DNA from: Labyrinthula sp. Ha
Lineage: Eukaryota > Sar > Bigyra > Labyrinthulida > Labyrinthulaceae
DNA length: 64,000 bases
Direction of reading: 5' to 3'
NCBI GenBank assembly: GCA_015227615.1
Contig: JAALGZ010000059.1
Span: 102,050 to 166,049, forward strand
The notes under the pieces are model-generated. The model worked only from the letters and a program-made list of their open reading frames with translations. It had not been told where the DNA came from and made no database searches. Position 1 is the first letter of the stretch. Each line of letters begins with the position of its first letter. Positions 20,813 to 30,813 of the stretch are shown piece after piece. The position numbers and the translations under genes are program-made.

Positions 20813-21791
20813 ATGGCTTCCTTGTTTGGATCTCCTAGTAATAAGGGAGATAATAGTGAGAGGAGGAACTTAAATAATGCCCAGATAACTCGCTTAATCA
20901 AAGAGGTGTCTGAACAGCAGGCTAATCAGATGGCGGGTGTATTGAAAACACTAGTTACGTCTTTTAAAGACTTTAGTTTAGTAAAACTGGATGAGCTAAA
21001 TAGTTTGAATGTTGGAGATATAGAAGATTTTCTATTTCAATATGAAAGGCTTACTGAAGAACAGAAGAACCTTATTTCTGTAGCTCAGAAGTTATCTAGA
21101 AAATTATCTCAATACTTGAAGTTTTTAGGAAAGACCGATACAGATCAAGACATCATTAAGTATTTAAAAGAAAAAGTTCAACAAGAGAAGACAAAAGATT
21201 TAAAATCTACTGAAGATTTAATTAAAAAAATATATTTATTTTAATGAAGATATTCTTGAAGAAGAAGCAATTGTCATTATGTTTAAAGAGGTGGATGAGT
21301 TATTGGAAATTATGCCACCAGGGGCTAAAATGAAGCCCAGACTTATTGCTAAAGATATCTTCGAGAAACTTCCTGACTATGGGTGGGTAAGAAAGGAAGA
21401 CCTGAGGCTTAAACCAGAGTTGAAGCAGAAGAATATAGATACTTTAATGGATTATGTTCTCGATAGCCTACCACCTCTCCATGTTAGATCTAGGTTCAAA
21501 TCAACGAATAAGACGAAAACTAAGAAGCTAAAACCTAAGGTTAAAGTTGAAGCCGTAGATAATATGGGTCAAGATATGCCAGCTGAGTTATTAATTGCCA
21601 GCTTATGCAGCCATCGTTACGAATATGGCCATAAGGAAGCTAAATGTTTTGCGAAAAGAAATGGGAATCCGAAGTCTGTTATCCCAACTGAGCCAGAGCT
21701 GAGGCAAAAGTGGGAAAATATAAGAAGAGAAGAAGGGAAAAAGGTCGGCGAAGAAATTTGCTGCCAAAGTTGGGGGTCAATCGGATGGTAA
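20813..21791 (+). pseudogene. gypsyB gag (frameshifted)
   Basis: First frame 20813-21244 starts with an ATG (MASLFGSPSNKGD) and is helical and charged; after a stop, 21279-21791 continues in another frame with MFKEVDELLEIMPPGAKMKP, KLPDYGWVRKEDLRLKPELK and a Lys-rich segment. Near its end a stretch with Cys and His (SLCSHRYEYGHKEAKCFAK) approximates a CCHC knuckle (C-x3-Y...GH...C). This is the capsid/nucleocapsid part of the polyprotein. At least one frameshift separates the pieces. Confidence 0.65.
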
Positions 21792-21947
21792 CATCTCCAA
21801 ACCTAAAAGCCAACAAGATATTAATGGCAAAGAAAATATCGCTGAATCTGTGCCTTCTGGGCAGCTGTTGGAACCAGCGACAGATATCGAGTTTTTACTG
21901 GTCAAAAAGCTGTTAGAAGAACTCTTTTCAACCCTAAGAAACTAAAT

Positions 21948-22270
21948 ATGATAAAAAGTACAACAGTACTCAAGCCTAACTTGATCCCTGCTGGTCATAT
22001 TTATGATTATAGTGAATTAGATGAGGATGCAGAAGTTGAAGTGTATTTTGAAGAAGGTGGAGAAAAATACACAGCACTATTATATAGTGGAGCTTTTAAA
22101 AGTGCTATGAACCTGCGTCTCGGAAAATATTGTTCAAATACAATCACTCTTAATAACGCATTTGCTATAAAAGTTGCTGGTGGAAGGATTTATTAGGTAT
22201 TTGAACTTGGTATTTTAGCCAAGGTTATTGTTCGTTTAGATGGTGGCTTCTACACTTTCACGAACGTTGA
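21948..22270 (+). pseudogene. gypsyB aspartic protease, catalytic Asp lost
   Basis: The frame contains ALLYSGAFKSAMN at the active-site loop, where D-S-G-A is expected; the Asp codon GAT has become TAT. After a TAG at 22194-22196 the frame continues with GGFYTFTNVECMLMDVPQWD and IIGNDQLRTHG, the C-terminal hallmark of retropepsins. Protease activity is not expected. Confidence 0.65.
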
Positions 22271-22274
22271 ATGC

Positions 22275-24119
22275 ATGCTCATGGATGTACCCCAATGGGA
22301 TGATTCGATCATAGGTAATGATCAATTAAGAACTCATGGGTTGGATCCCTTAACGTCTCTGAGGCAGAAACTTAATAATAAGAAGAAAAAGTTTAACGAA
22401 GTTCAGAGCGGAAATGCTATTGAATATTGGGCCAGCTGGCTTGAGGAAACTCTGAATTTAGAAGAAAAAACTATTCAAGTTGAAGATGCTTCAGTAGAAC
22501 CGAGAGGTGTATTTTATATTGATCAGGATGATGTTTTCTACGATGCTTTGTCTGATAATTTTTATTATGAAAAAGATATTTTCTATGACTCTTTAAATAA
22601 AAAAGAAACTCAATTTGCATCTATCAATGAACTTATTTTGCCGAAAGAATTGATGAAGAAAGATCCAGTGATTTTTGCTGAGCAAGATGATGAGGTTAAT
22701 TTCGAAATAATAGATGAAGGGGCAAACCTAGACATAAGTTCAGAAGAAGATATAAGACGTTTAACTAATATTTTAGAGGATAAAGTTGGGAGCTTAAATT
22801 TAAAGTATTTTGACAATGATTTAAGTAGGAAAAACGAACTTCTAGATTTATTAAAAAACAATGTGAGAGCATTTGGGGATTCAGAGTCACCTACTTCTCT
22901 CTCCAATTTAACTCCTATTGAGTGTGAACTCAAAGAAGGGAGAAGTGTTGGGGTCTTGAACCAACACCCCTTAGGATATGAGCAGGAGAGTTTTTTATTG
23001 AAGAGGATCCAACAAATGTTGGATGCTGGGATTATCGAGGTTAATCCAAATCCTACAACGGCCATGAGTACTTTAGTAGTACCTAAAAAAGGCCCTAAAA
23101 AGTTTAGAATGGTTGTAGATTTCAGGCCTCTCAACGATGCTACAAAAAAAGTTACTAATACCTTACCTAAATTAGAACTACAATTACACAGAGCCCAAGA
23201 CATGAACTATTTTTCATCTTTTGATTTACTTTCTGGTTTTGACTATTTACGTTGTGACAAAGCTGCTGGGAGTCTGTTTACTTTTGTAACTTCATGGGGA
23301 GTTGCATACAGCTTTAAGGGTGCACCACAGGGTTGGTGCAACACCCCGGCTCTTTTTAGTATGAGGCAAATTCATCAGGTACTAACTCCTGTTGGATTGT
23401 GGCCTAAAAATAGTATGAAGTGGATAGGTGACACTGTTCTTATGTCTCCAACGTTTGAAGGTTTATTAAAAATACTGGAAAAATATTTAAAGCAGATACA
23501 AGCTCGTAACTTGAGGATTAACATCCAGAAATGTAGTTTTATTGATAATAAGGCGACCTTTTGTGAAAGAGTTTTGAATGGCAAAGGATATAATTATGAT
23601 ATTACTTATGCTACGAAGCTCTTAGAAAGAGTTAAGCCTCAATATATGCACGAGCTTGCGCAATTTGTGTATAGGGCTAATTTTTTATGTGGAATTATAC
23701 CTGAGTTTTCTAGGATAAGAAAATTAGTACTTGGTGATTTCAAATTAGGTGGTAAGTTAAAGAACCTTGAAAGAAAGCGTTTATTAATAGAGTGGACTTC
23801 AAAAATAGAAGTAGCTTTCATTGAACTTAAAGAAGCTTTGAATAAAACTCTAGTTAGCTCTTTGGGTTATTATAACCATAATGAAAACATCCATATTTTC
23901 GCTGATGCAAGCGATAAATATTGGAGTTTATATTTATGTCAAACTCCTGACGACGTTGAAATCGAGAACCCTCTTAAAGCAAGATACAGAGTTATTCCCC
24001 TTAATAGTGGAAGCTTTGGAGGTAGCCAGCTTAACTGGCATGTTTCTTCTAAGGAACTTTACCCGATGGCAATGGCCTTAAAAAAAACACCCTTACTATT
24101 TATTATTCAATTCTCATGA
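22275..24119 (+). pseudogene. gypsyB reverse transcriptase/RNase H, mutated active site
   Basis: A 614-aa frame. Residues 1-25 complete the protease; RT follows with KKFRMVVDFRPLND (~276), motif A FSSFDLLSGFDYL (Asp317), motif B FKGAPQGWCNTPALF (~347-361) and motif C WIGDT at 383-387, where gypsyC has WIDDT: the first metal-binding Asp is Gly. RNase H begins near residue 535 with IHIFADASDKYW and KELYP. The frame ends near a run of A at about 24082, where a single-base indel moves the rest (FTDHRNLV, then 24148 onward) to the next frame. Confidence 0.8.
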
Positions 24120-25125
24120 AAAAATTTTATTCACTGACCACCGTAACTTGGTTGGAATCATTGAACCTAAAGAAGTTAAAACAAAAGCTTATGCTAGTCG
24201 TTTGGGGAGATGGAGCGTAGACTTCATGAGCATAGGATTAAAAGTTTTCCATTTAGATGGGGATAAAAACATTCCAGCCGACTGTTTGTCGCGCTGGATG
24301 AACCCTGATTATATTGAAGAAAGTGAAAAAGAAAAATATATTTCTAGAATAAATAAAATACTTAGTATAAACTCCTCTTGGGATGAAGCTGAATACTGGA
24401 AAAACGTTAATTCTTACCACATTAGTATGAGACATCCAGTGCATGATGCTAAGCCTCCTGCTAGTAATTGGCAAGTTATGGATGATTTATTTGTATTTAA
24501 ATATCAAAAGAGAGATATTCCTTCACTTATTGAAGTTCTAAAAGAAAATGAAAAAATAGTTTTAACTAGAAGTTTAATTCCAGTAGCTGTTTGCCATGCT
24601 CATTTAGTTTTTAACCATGGGGCAAGAAAGTTTGAATGGAATTATATGGTGAAGAATTATGTAATTAAAGCTGAAGATAAGGAGTTTTTAAATAAAACCA
24701 TTACTAGGTTTAGAAAGCAGTGTATGCACTGCCAAAAGAAATCTTTAATAGTTAGAAGACCCCTAAATATAACCGAGTTTGGGGATAAAGCTCGCAAAGT
24801 TTTGTACGCAGACTTTTTATACATTAATACCCATGGTTGGGTATTAACTTTAATTGATAGTTTGACGAGGTTGACGTTACTAACTTATGCAGAAACTGCT
24901 AACGCTGAGATAGTTGTAGATGCTCTCTGGAGATGGCATTTACATTTTATTCTGGCTGATGAGTTTTTTCTAGTAACTGATCAGGGCAGTCACTTTGTAA
25001 ATACAGTTGTAACTAAGTTTCTGAAAGAAAGTAATGGGTTACATAAAATGACTGCAGCCTACGTTAGTCAAACAGCAGGGACAGTTGAAGTCCAAAATAA
25101 GTCTGTTTTGAAGAACTTAAGATAA
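24120..25125 (+). pseudogene. gypsyB RNase H end and integrase
   Basis: The frame carries the end of RNase H (GDKNIPADCLSRWM), the zinc finger (HAHLVFNHGARKF and CMHCQKKS) and the catalytic core: YADFLYINTHG (first Asp), LVTDQGSHF (second Asp) and TVEVQNKS (Glu). All three acidic residues of the D,D-35-E core are present, unlike gypsyC. A TAA at 25123-25125 interrupts the frame, which continues unbroken afterwards. Confidence 0.8.
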
Positions 25126-25926
25126 TTAGTATCTGAGTTCGGATTAAAAGAGAATCAGTGGCCTCGTATTTTAACTTTAGTCCAAGGGTTCTTGAACTCT
25201 AACCCACTTACTTGTCGTGGATATCATAACAAGTCTCCTTTTGAACTTATTTATGTTGAAGTTGTGAAGTTTGCAACAATAGGATCTGGTAATTTGAAGC
25301 TGGGAGAGAAAGATTTGGATTTTTTGAAACAGGGAAGCGTTGAGTTACCTAAGAAAATTGCAGACTACCAGGAAACAGCATATAAAAAAGGAATTGAGTA
25401 CAGGTATATTGCGAATAAAAGAAGAGGAAAGAGACTTACCCCTATTAAATTTAACTTAGGTGAATACGTCTGGTTGTTGGAGAAAGGTTTAGGTAATATG
25501 CAAAAGGGCAAAAGTCATCCTAGATGGTCTGTACCTTATCAGTTAACGATGCAGATGTCAGAACACTTATTTGAAGTTAAGGATTTGATGGGAAATACAA
25601 AGATCAGGCACACATCTTTATTAGTGCCATTTGCTCCAAGTTCATTCTTACCATCTCCAGACACTACTGTATCTTTTATTTTAGATAAAGGCAAACTAGA
25701 AGTTGACTCTATTGTAGACTTGAAGAAAACAGCAGAAAATGAATTTCTAGTTAGTGTCAAGTGGAGAGGATTTGACAGTGATAGAAACACTTGGGAAGCA
25801 GCAGTTATAATGTATGAAGATATGCCATTAATACTTTTGAAATATCTAGAGAAAAATAATATTCTTGTTAAAGAATTGGTGCAGTTTTTGAAATTATCAT
25901 ATCCTGAAGCTAAATATAGATTTTAG
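25126..25926 (+). pseudogene. gypsyB integrase C-terminus and chromodomain
   Basis: Same frame as the integrase core after one stop. It includes SHPRWSVPYQLTMQMSEHLF (GPY/F-like module) and VKDLMGNTKIRHTSLL. A chromodomain follows near residues 170-225, with EFLVSVKWRGFDSDRNTWEA, which keeps the Trp-Arg-Gly-Phe and Asn-Thr-Trp-Glu elements of the fold. It ends in TAG, after which the frame is open again. Confidence 0.8.
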
Positions 25927-26517
25927 TTGAATTGTGTATTTAGAATGGGACAAGCCCGTGAAATTTTTGAGGATTTAGTGTATAAGCTATTGAGTCAAAG
26001 AATAGTAGTCACTGTTGAAGGTATGATGATTCAATATTCTTGATCTTTGTTTGAAGCTTATATTTTAAAGGTTTTAGTTGCTAAGTTTGGTATGGGAAAC
26101 TTTGTTGAGTTTAAAAAATGGTTACCTGGGAAATCCAAGCAACAAATTTACAATCACCTTCAAAGGTATTTAAGAAGACAAAGCCTAGAACACTTGCATG
26201 GTCTCAAAGTTAATTTAGATGTGGTGAGAAGAAATAATTTAAAGACTGGAAAATATTATTTAAAAAATAAGAAGTCTCTTGATGAGAAAACTAAGTGCAT
26301 GAAGAGATTCTTTAGTGTATGGAGATATGCTGAACAACATATAAAAAACAATAGCAAAAACTTTAAGATGAAACTTGTGGTGTACGATGCATTTTCAATT
26401 GAAGGATTGAAGCAGTTGTATTTTGAAGTTTCTCAAGTGATTGCTGATGAAGGTACTTGGGATAAATATCCTGAGTACAATGGTGATTTGACTGAGTTTA
26501 GACAACAAATTAAGTGA
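25927..26517 (+). pseudogene. gypsyB Myb/SANT-like region
   Basis: The frame resumes after TAG, is interrupted by TGA at 26041 and runs to TGA at 26515-26517. Its core, YILKVLVAKFGMGNFVEFKK then WLPGKSKQQIYNHLQRYL, aligns with gypsyC (LVLKFGIGRFEKYQ, LPHKSVSMIRGYIQQQL). The three-helix spacing with a basic third helix resembles Myb/SANT DNA-binding units. The remainder is helical and charged. Confidence 0.6.
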
Positions 26518-27296
26518 TGTATTAAAGGATATTCTAAACGTTTGCATGATGTTTCAGAAGGTTTTGAAGAACTTAAAGTTATTGTTAAGAATGAATTTGA
26601 GGGAGTTGAAGTCTTCAGTAGAGGATACCAGTTAAAATGGTCCAAAACAATCAACATGGTTCATGCAGTTAATCAAAAACTTAATGTAGAGTTTTATATT
26701 TGGAGAAGACCACTTGGTTCGAGATATATCAATAAGGATGTTCAAGAGTTTAGTTTTAATCAGGAAGAGAAGCCAGATGTTTTCATTGTGGACCTTCCTT
26801 TTAAGATGTTTTCTTCTGATCCTGTAAGAGGACCTAAAGTTGAATACGATGTTTTGGATGATGCTGCTATTCTAAACTTAGATGTTAATGGATTGCCACC
26901 AAATAATATGTGGTTTGTTTGGACTGTATTTAAGAAAAGAGAGCTAGTACTTAAGTGGATGGCAATAAATGGGATAAAATTTCTGAGTAGACTCATTTGG
27001 GTTAAAGTGAATGAAGATGGAAGAATTTTATCTACACTTGGAAATGTTACTGGAGCTTGTACTGAAGAAGTGTTAATTGGTTTAAGAAGACAGTTTCATG
27101 ATACCTTAGAAAGAATATTTATAGGTAAAGAAGTTTTCTATGGAGTAAGAAGAGGGAATTCAGAAAAACCAGTTGAACTTTACCAGATAATTGAGAATGT
27201 TTTCAATAATGATGCTGTTAAATGGGAGTTATTTGGAAGAAATAACAACCTAAGAAGAGGCTGGTTAACTGTTGGGAATCAAGTGGGTTTCTAACT
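26518..27296 (+). pseudogene. gypsyB MT-A70-type adenine methyltransferase, degenerate catalytic motif
   Basis: The 250-aa frame (26542-27294) ends at TAA just before the 3' LTR. Its motif IV is VDLPF (Asp84), where MT-A70 enzymes have DPPW/F, so the first Pro is lost. Other family landmarks are in order: LIWVKVNEDGRI (~151), a decayed E-V-L-I-G block, EKPVELYQIIENVF (~208) and WELFGRNNNLRRGWLTVGNQ at the end, matching the family's L-F-A-R...GW...GNE. Catalysis is doubtful. Similarity to the gypsyA and gypsyC domains indicates inheritance from a common ancestral element. Confidence 0.75.
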
Positions 27297-27314
27297 TCAG
27301 AGATATTGGGGCAA

Positions 27315-27545
27315 TGTTACAGTTCGATACCTTTTTTATGAATATCTCTTATTTATATTTCGTTATTTACATTTACACCGTGCCACGTCATTGGTTTACA
27401 TAAGTAGTTAGAGAATACACACTTTTAAGTTATTAAGGGTAACACAAAGAAGAACAAACTTTTATATTCTACTTTTACCTCTACACGACTGCTACTCGGC
27501 CGCGTCTAGAGAAGAATATATTTACTGGACGGAAAACTCTCAATA
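27315..27545 (+). repeat. gypsyB 3' LTR
   Basis: Starts tgttacagttcgatacc, ends aactctcaata; followed by the target duplication AAAC and the displaced inner TIR end cactcctgt. Confidence 0.9.
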
Positions 27546-27591
27546 AAACACTCCTGTAGAAAGATTAGAGACAAAGCTAAAAAAGGAAATA

Positions 27592-29715
27592 ATGAAAAAA
27601 GCATTTAAAGCTTACCAAATTCAGAAGAAGAGAATAGTTCAGGGCACTGAGCAAGCTTTGTCTCCCTTGTTAAGGAAATATAAACAAAAAGTTTCTGGAA
27701 ATGAAATGAAACCAAAATTTCAACCTCGCATCAAGCTGGGTGGTGATTTTAAGGATTTAGTAGTGCAAAGTACAATGTTTGCTGACAAAAGTCTGTTTAT
27801 AAAAGATATTATAGAAGATTACTGTAAAACATTATTAATAGCAATGCCACGACGTTGGGGAAAAACTGTAAACCTTGATATGCTGAAGAGGTTTCTAGAA
27901 ATACAAGTTGAAAGTAAGGGTGAACCAATAAGTGAAAGAGAGAGTGATAATTATAAGCTGTTTGCCGGTGGTCAAATTGATGGTGATATTCGTGGAAAAA
28001 GAGAAATCTTTCCTTTAAAAATAGCGAAAATAAAACTATTTGGGGTAACTGATTCCTTAACTATACAAGGAACGTATCCAGTCATACATGCTGATTTCAA
28101 AAACTGTAAAGCTGGAGATTATAATTCCATCAAAGGATTGATTAGAACAGATTTGAGTGAAATCTTTAGCCAACATTCATATCTCCAAAATAGTACTAAA
28201 CTCAAACCACAACAGCGTAAATTAATAAGGAAATATATAGAGGAAAGTGAAGATGTGCAAATAACAAGGGGTTTAAAAGTTTTAAGTGAAATGCTCTTTT
28301 GTCATTACGATAAGAAAGTTTGGATATTGATAGATGAATATGATGCTGTAGCTAATATCGCATATAGGGAGTTTGATAAAGATAATCTTGACAAAACAAT
28401 CAAGTTGTTTTCAGGTATCTATGAGACTGCTCTAAAGAGTAATTCTTACTTAGAAAAAGGAGTACTAACAGGAGTTCAGTATATTTCGCAAAGCGGTATG
28501 CTATCTGGACTAAATAATCTTTGTAAAATTGATTTTACTAGTGCTAAATATGCGCAACATTATGGCCTTGATGAAACTGAGGTTGATTTATTCTTTGAGC
28601 ATTTTGAAGTACCTCAAGAACTTGGGGACAAGGCTAAACTTTGGTACAATGGATATAAAGTTAAGAGATATTGTCCACAAAATAAAGAAGTGCATTTAAA
28701 GGAAATAGTTGGCAAATATAATATCTGGTCAATCGCTAGTTATTTAAGAGAAGGTGAGTTTACTGAGTTTAAGTCTTATTGGGAAAAAAGCGGAAGTATA
28801 AATTTTATCGATGTCCTATTTGCCAACCCAGAAGTTAGAGAACAAATGGAAAAGCTGATAAATGGTGAGAGCATTTACTTAGAAAGAAAAGATGACTTTT
28901 CGGTATCTGACTTTGAAATTCTTAAGAATATAACCGGTGGTAATAAAAAAATCAGTTCAGTTGGTTTAAACTTATTATTTTCTTACTTATTTATAGGTGG
29001 ATATTTAACAATAGATGGCAAAAAGAAAGATTGCTATGAGTTACCTAATATGGAAATTAAATATGAAATGAGAAACAAAATAATAGACTACTATCGAGAC
29101 ATTTACAGAATAGATTCTAAGAATTTTGAAACCTTAATTGACATCGTGCGAAGTATAATTGATACAAAAGAATATAATCAAAATAATATTAGAGCACTAT
29201 TCAAAAATTTCTATAATCAATTTAAAGAAATGATCAAAGGAGTTAAACTAGTTGATGATCACAATAATGAGGGTGTGTTTACTAATGAGGATGTAGTACA
29301 TTCACTATTAAATTATATAGTATTGCAAACGCAACATTCCACATTTGGCAGTGAAATTTATACTAATAAACTAGATTCAGGTAAAAAAGGTAGAGCTGAT
29401 ATAAAACTTACCAATGGTGATGTAGGTATAATAATAGAAGTAAAATGTGTATCAGTACCAACTACTGACGATGGACACATGAAAGACGCTATAAAACAAG
29501 CAATAAGTTATGGAAATTTATTAAATACTAGAAACAAAATATTTGTTGCTATAAATGTAGAGAAAAAAGCAGCGAAACCTGAAAAAAGATCCATAGAACT
29601 TTTATGTGCCTCATATATGTTCAATGAGAAAGATATTTTTGGAATAGATGTATTGGGAAATGAAAATATGTTTAATGTCAGTAGTGATTTTTTTGGACAG
29701 CTTCTATTAACCTAA
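27592..29715 (+). CDS. AAA-ATPase-like / PD-(D/E)XK nuclease protein, copy 2 (intact)
   Basis: 707 aa, same family and architecture as the copy at 7625-9742. Walker A MPRRWGKT, Walker B WILIDEYD, and GRAD...EVK are all present. Its last residues read DFFGQLLLT because one extra T in a run of seven changes the terminal frame (copies 1 and 3 end LDSF plus one residue); the affected tail is only a few residues. It faces outward in the right TIR of Element 1. gypsyB lies 46 bp upstream of the ATG in the same direction, so its 3' LTR could promote transcription. Confidence 0.85.
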   Translation: MKKAFKAYQIQKKRIVQGTEQALSPLLRKYKQKVSGNEMKPKFQPRIKLGGDFKDLVVQSTMFADKSLFIKDIIEDYCKTLLIAMPRRWGKTVNLDMLKRFLEIQVESKGEPISERESDNYKLFAGGQIDGDIRGKREIFPLKIAKIKLFGVTDSLTIQGTYPVIHADFKNCKAGDYNSIKGLIRTDLSEIFSQHSYLQNSTKLKPQQRKLIRKYIEESEDVQITRGLKVLSEMLFCHYDKKVWILIDEYDAVANIAYREFDKDNLDKTIKLFSGIYETALKSNSYLEKGVLTGVQYISQSGMLSGLNNLCKIDFTSAKYAQHYGLDETEVDLFFEHFEVPQELGDKAKLWYNGYKVKRYCPQNKEVHLKEIVGKYNIWSIASYLREGEFTEFKSYWEKSGSINFIDVLFANPEVREQMEKLINGESIYLERKDDFSVSDFEILKNITGGNKKISSVGLNLLFSYLFIGGYLTIDGKKKDCYELPNMEIKYEMRNKIIDYYRDIYRIDSKNFETLIDIVRSIIDTKEYNQNNIRALFKNFYNQFKEMIKGVKLVDDHNNEGVFTNEDVVHSLLNYIVLQTQHSTFGSEIYTNKLDSGKKGRADIKLTNGDVGIIIEVKCVSVPTTDDGHMKDAIKQAISYGNLLNTRNKIFVAINVEKKAAKPEKRSIELLCASYMFNEKDIFGIDVLGNENMFNVSSDFFGQLLLT

Positions 29716-29844
29716 CGTAGTAGGATGTTGCTAAGTGCTCAAAGTTGTAAATATTTCCTTGATTCTTCTGACTTAAGTACTTAACTAGACTGCTTAAGAA
29801 TATAGCTCTTAGTCTCACTTCTTGCTTCCCTTAAGTCTGCCCTG
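29716..29844. repeat. Outer terminal inverted repeat, right (Element 1)
   Basis: Contains several CTTAAG/TTAAG motifs and ends ttaagtctgccctg; inverted match of 7495-7624. Confidence 0.6.
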
Positions 29845-29848
29845 TATA

Positions 29849-30330
29849 TTGTGACACCCTAGGATATATGTACTGTTAGGGGTTTAATAACTTTGAATAG
29901 ATTCCGCGTAAGATATGCTGCTTTAAAGCCTTTTCATTAATATTATCTTTTTCTGGTTGATTTAGTTATGCCTTAAAAGCTTAAACCTCTTCTTACTATT
30001 TTTCTATCAATCCCTGATACGTATATATATATATTTTTTTATTTTCTATGAGACCATGTCCCCCATTCCGTTCATCCTGTCCCTACTATCTCCTACCATT
30101 CTCAGGATTTCTGGCTCTATCTCTTCCGAGTTCTCCTCCAATAATATATTTAGCTCCCCAGCAAGCCGCCCAGCACCTCCGGATTTTAACCTTAACAGGA
30201 TGTTCTTGATGGCTTGGTATTTCTTCTGCTTCTTACTGCTCTGCGACTTAACTGAAGTATCCCTATTAATATACTTCTTAACTTTAAACTACTTTTTTGT
30301 GGCTTCAATTAAATCTGCTTGTTTATAAAA
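29849..30330 (-). pseudogene. Unknown gene remnant (3' part), interrupted by gypsyC1
   Basis: Homologous in inverted orientation to 3950-4292. On the minus strand a frame from about 30300 to 30051 is open and protein-like (KKQKKYQAIKNILLRLKSGG, LAGELNILLEEN, then a stop). Together with 30418-30523 and 40183-40363 it appears to be one gene, with an unresolved frame change, into which gypsyC inserted. Element 1 ends directly beside it. No domain is recognised. Confidence 0.45.
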
Positions 30331-30417
30331 ATATACATTTCTAACCACCCTTTACTCAACGTTGCGACCTGACCAACTTCATATCCATTAATTTATATTC
30401 CTCCTACTCTTTTGCAA

Positions 30418-30523
30418 CTATTTTATTTCTCCACCACTTATTTGCGTTCCGTCGTTCACCCAAGCCACGTTGCTCTTTTGTGTCTTCTTATGTTTTCCGT
30501 CCCTCTTATTCTCCGTATTCTGA
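30418..30523 (-). pseudogene. Unknown gene, segment downstream of the gypsyC1 insertion
   Basis: Joining the two sides of gypsyC1 at one copy of CTAG gives a continuous open frame: upstream QWENVLEIFHSFTLFDSG and KEKESTWKEIQSLLDPYAEN, then SQNTENKRDGKHKKTQKSN downstream, ending in TAG at 30418-30420. The unbroken frame across the repaired site suggests that the insertion disrupted a coding sequence. Product unknown. Confidence 0.45.
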
Positions 30524-30527
30524 CTAG
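30524..30527. other. gypsyC1 target-site duplication CTAG
   Basis: CTAG adjoins the 3' LTR here and the 5' LTR at 40183-40186. Confidence 0.8.
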
Positions 30528-30813
30528 TAGATCTAAATCGGGATTTATTCTCTTCGACTAGATAGGCTTCACGTGAATATCAGTCTCCTATTCTTTAACC
30601 AAGCTTGTCTTCAGTTGTTAGTTCCTTCCACAAAGTCTGAATCGTAAACTTAAATCTTATGTTGTATTTTCTTTTTCCTTCTTGATTCTGTTGGATTCTG
30701 ACTATGCCTTTTTTAGTCATTCTATTCCTCCAATCAGATCACTTCTACTAACCAATCATATATCTAACTAATTTATACTAATAATCAATAATGCAGAAGC
30801 TTATAACGATACA
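30528..30813 (-). repeat. gypsyC1 3' LTR
   Basis: On the minus strand it starts TGTATCG and ends AGATCTA. The last codons and the TAA stop of the pol reading frame fall inside its first bases. Confidence 0.9.

Larger units (their letters stand above)
20500..27545 (+). mobile_element. gypsyB: Ty3/gypsy chromodomain element with MT-A70 gene (partly decayed)
   Basis: 7046 bp with 231-bp LTRs (20500-20730 and 27315-27545) that differ at about nine positions (about 4%), and a 4-bp duplication AAAC (20496-20499, 27546-27549). Order: gag, protease, RT, RNase H, integrase, chromodomain, Myb/SANT-like, MT-A70. The coding region falls into three frames plus several stops, so it is inactive but much younger than gypsyA. 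It is inserted 8 bp inside the inner TIR of Element 1, 46 bp upstream of the AAA copy 2 ATG and in the same direction. The matching site in Element 2 (near 42655) is empty. Confidence 0.9.
7495..29844. mobile_element. Element 1: long-TIR element with divergent AAA-ATPase/PD-(D/E)XK genes, two Ty3 insertions inside
   Basis: The left end begins CAGGGCAGACTTAAGGGAAG at 7495 and the right end is its reverse complement ending at 29844. Both are flanked by TATA (7491-7494 and 29845-29848), compatible with a 4-bp or a TA target duplication. From each end inward comes the same module: subterminal TTAAG repeats, the AAA-ATPase gene pointing outward, a short leader and about 330 bp of further inverted repeat (17188-17512; 20205-20499 continuing at 27550-27557). 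Each TIR is therefore about 2.6 kb. Subtracting gypsyA1 (7404 bp) and gypsyB (7046 bp plus 4 bp duplication) leaves about 7.9 kb. No DDE transposase or recombinase is visible in the centre. The boundaries come from direct comparison of the arms; calling it one element is inference. Confidence 0.7.

Noticed and set aside
22610-23203. 197-codon minus-strand frame opposite the gypsyB RT
   Set aside because: It is a shadow of the RT coding strand with no motif. Similar long antisense frames opposite gypsyC (for example 36105-36797 and 34086-34568) were dismissed for the same reason.
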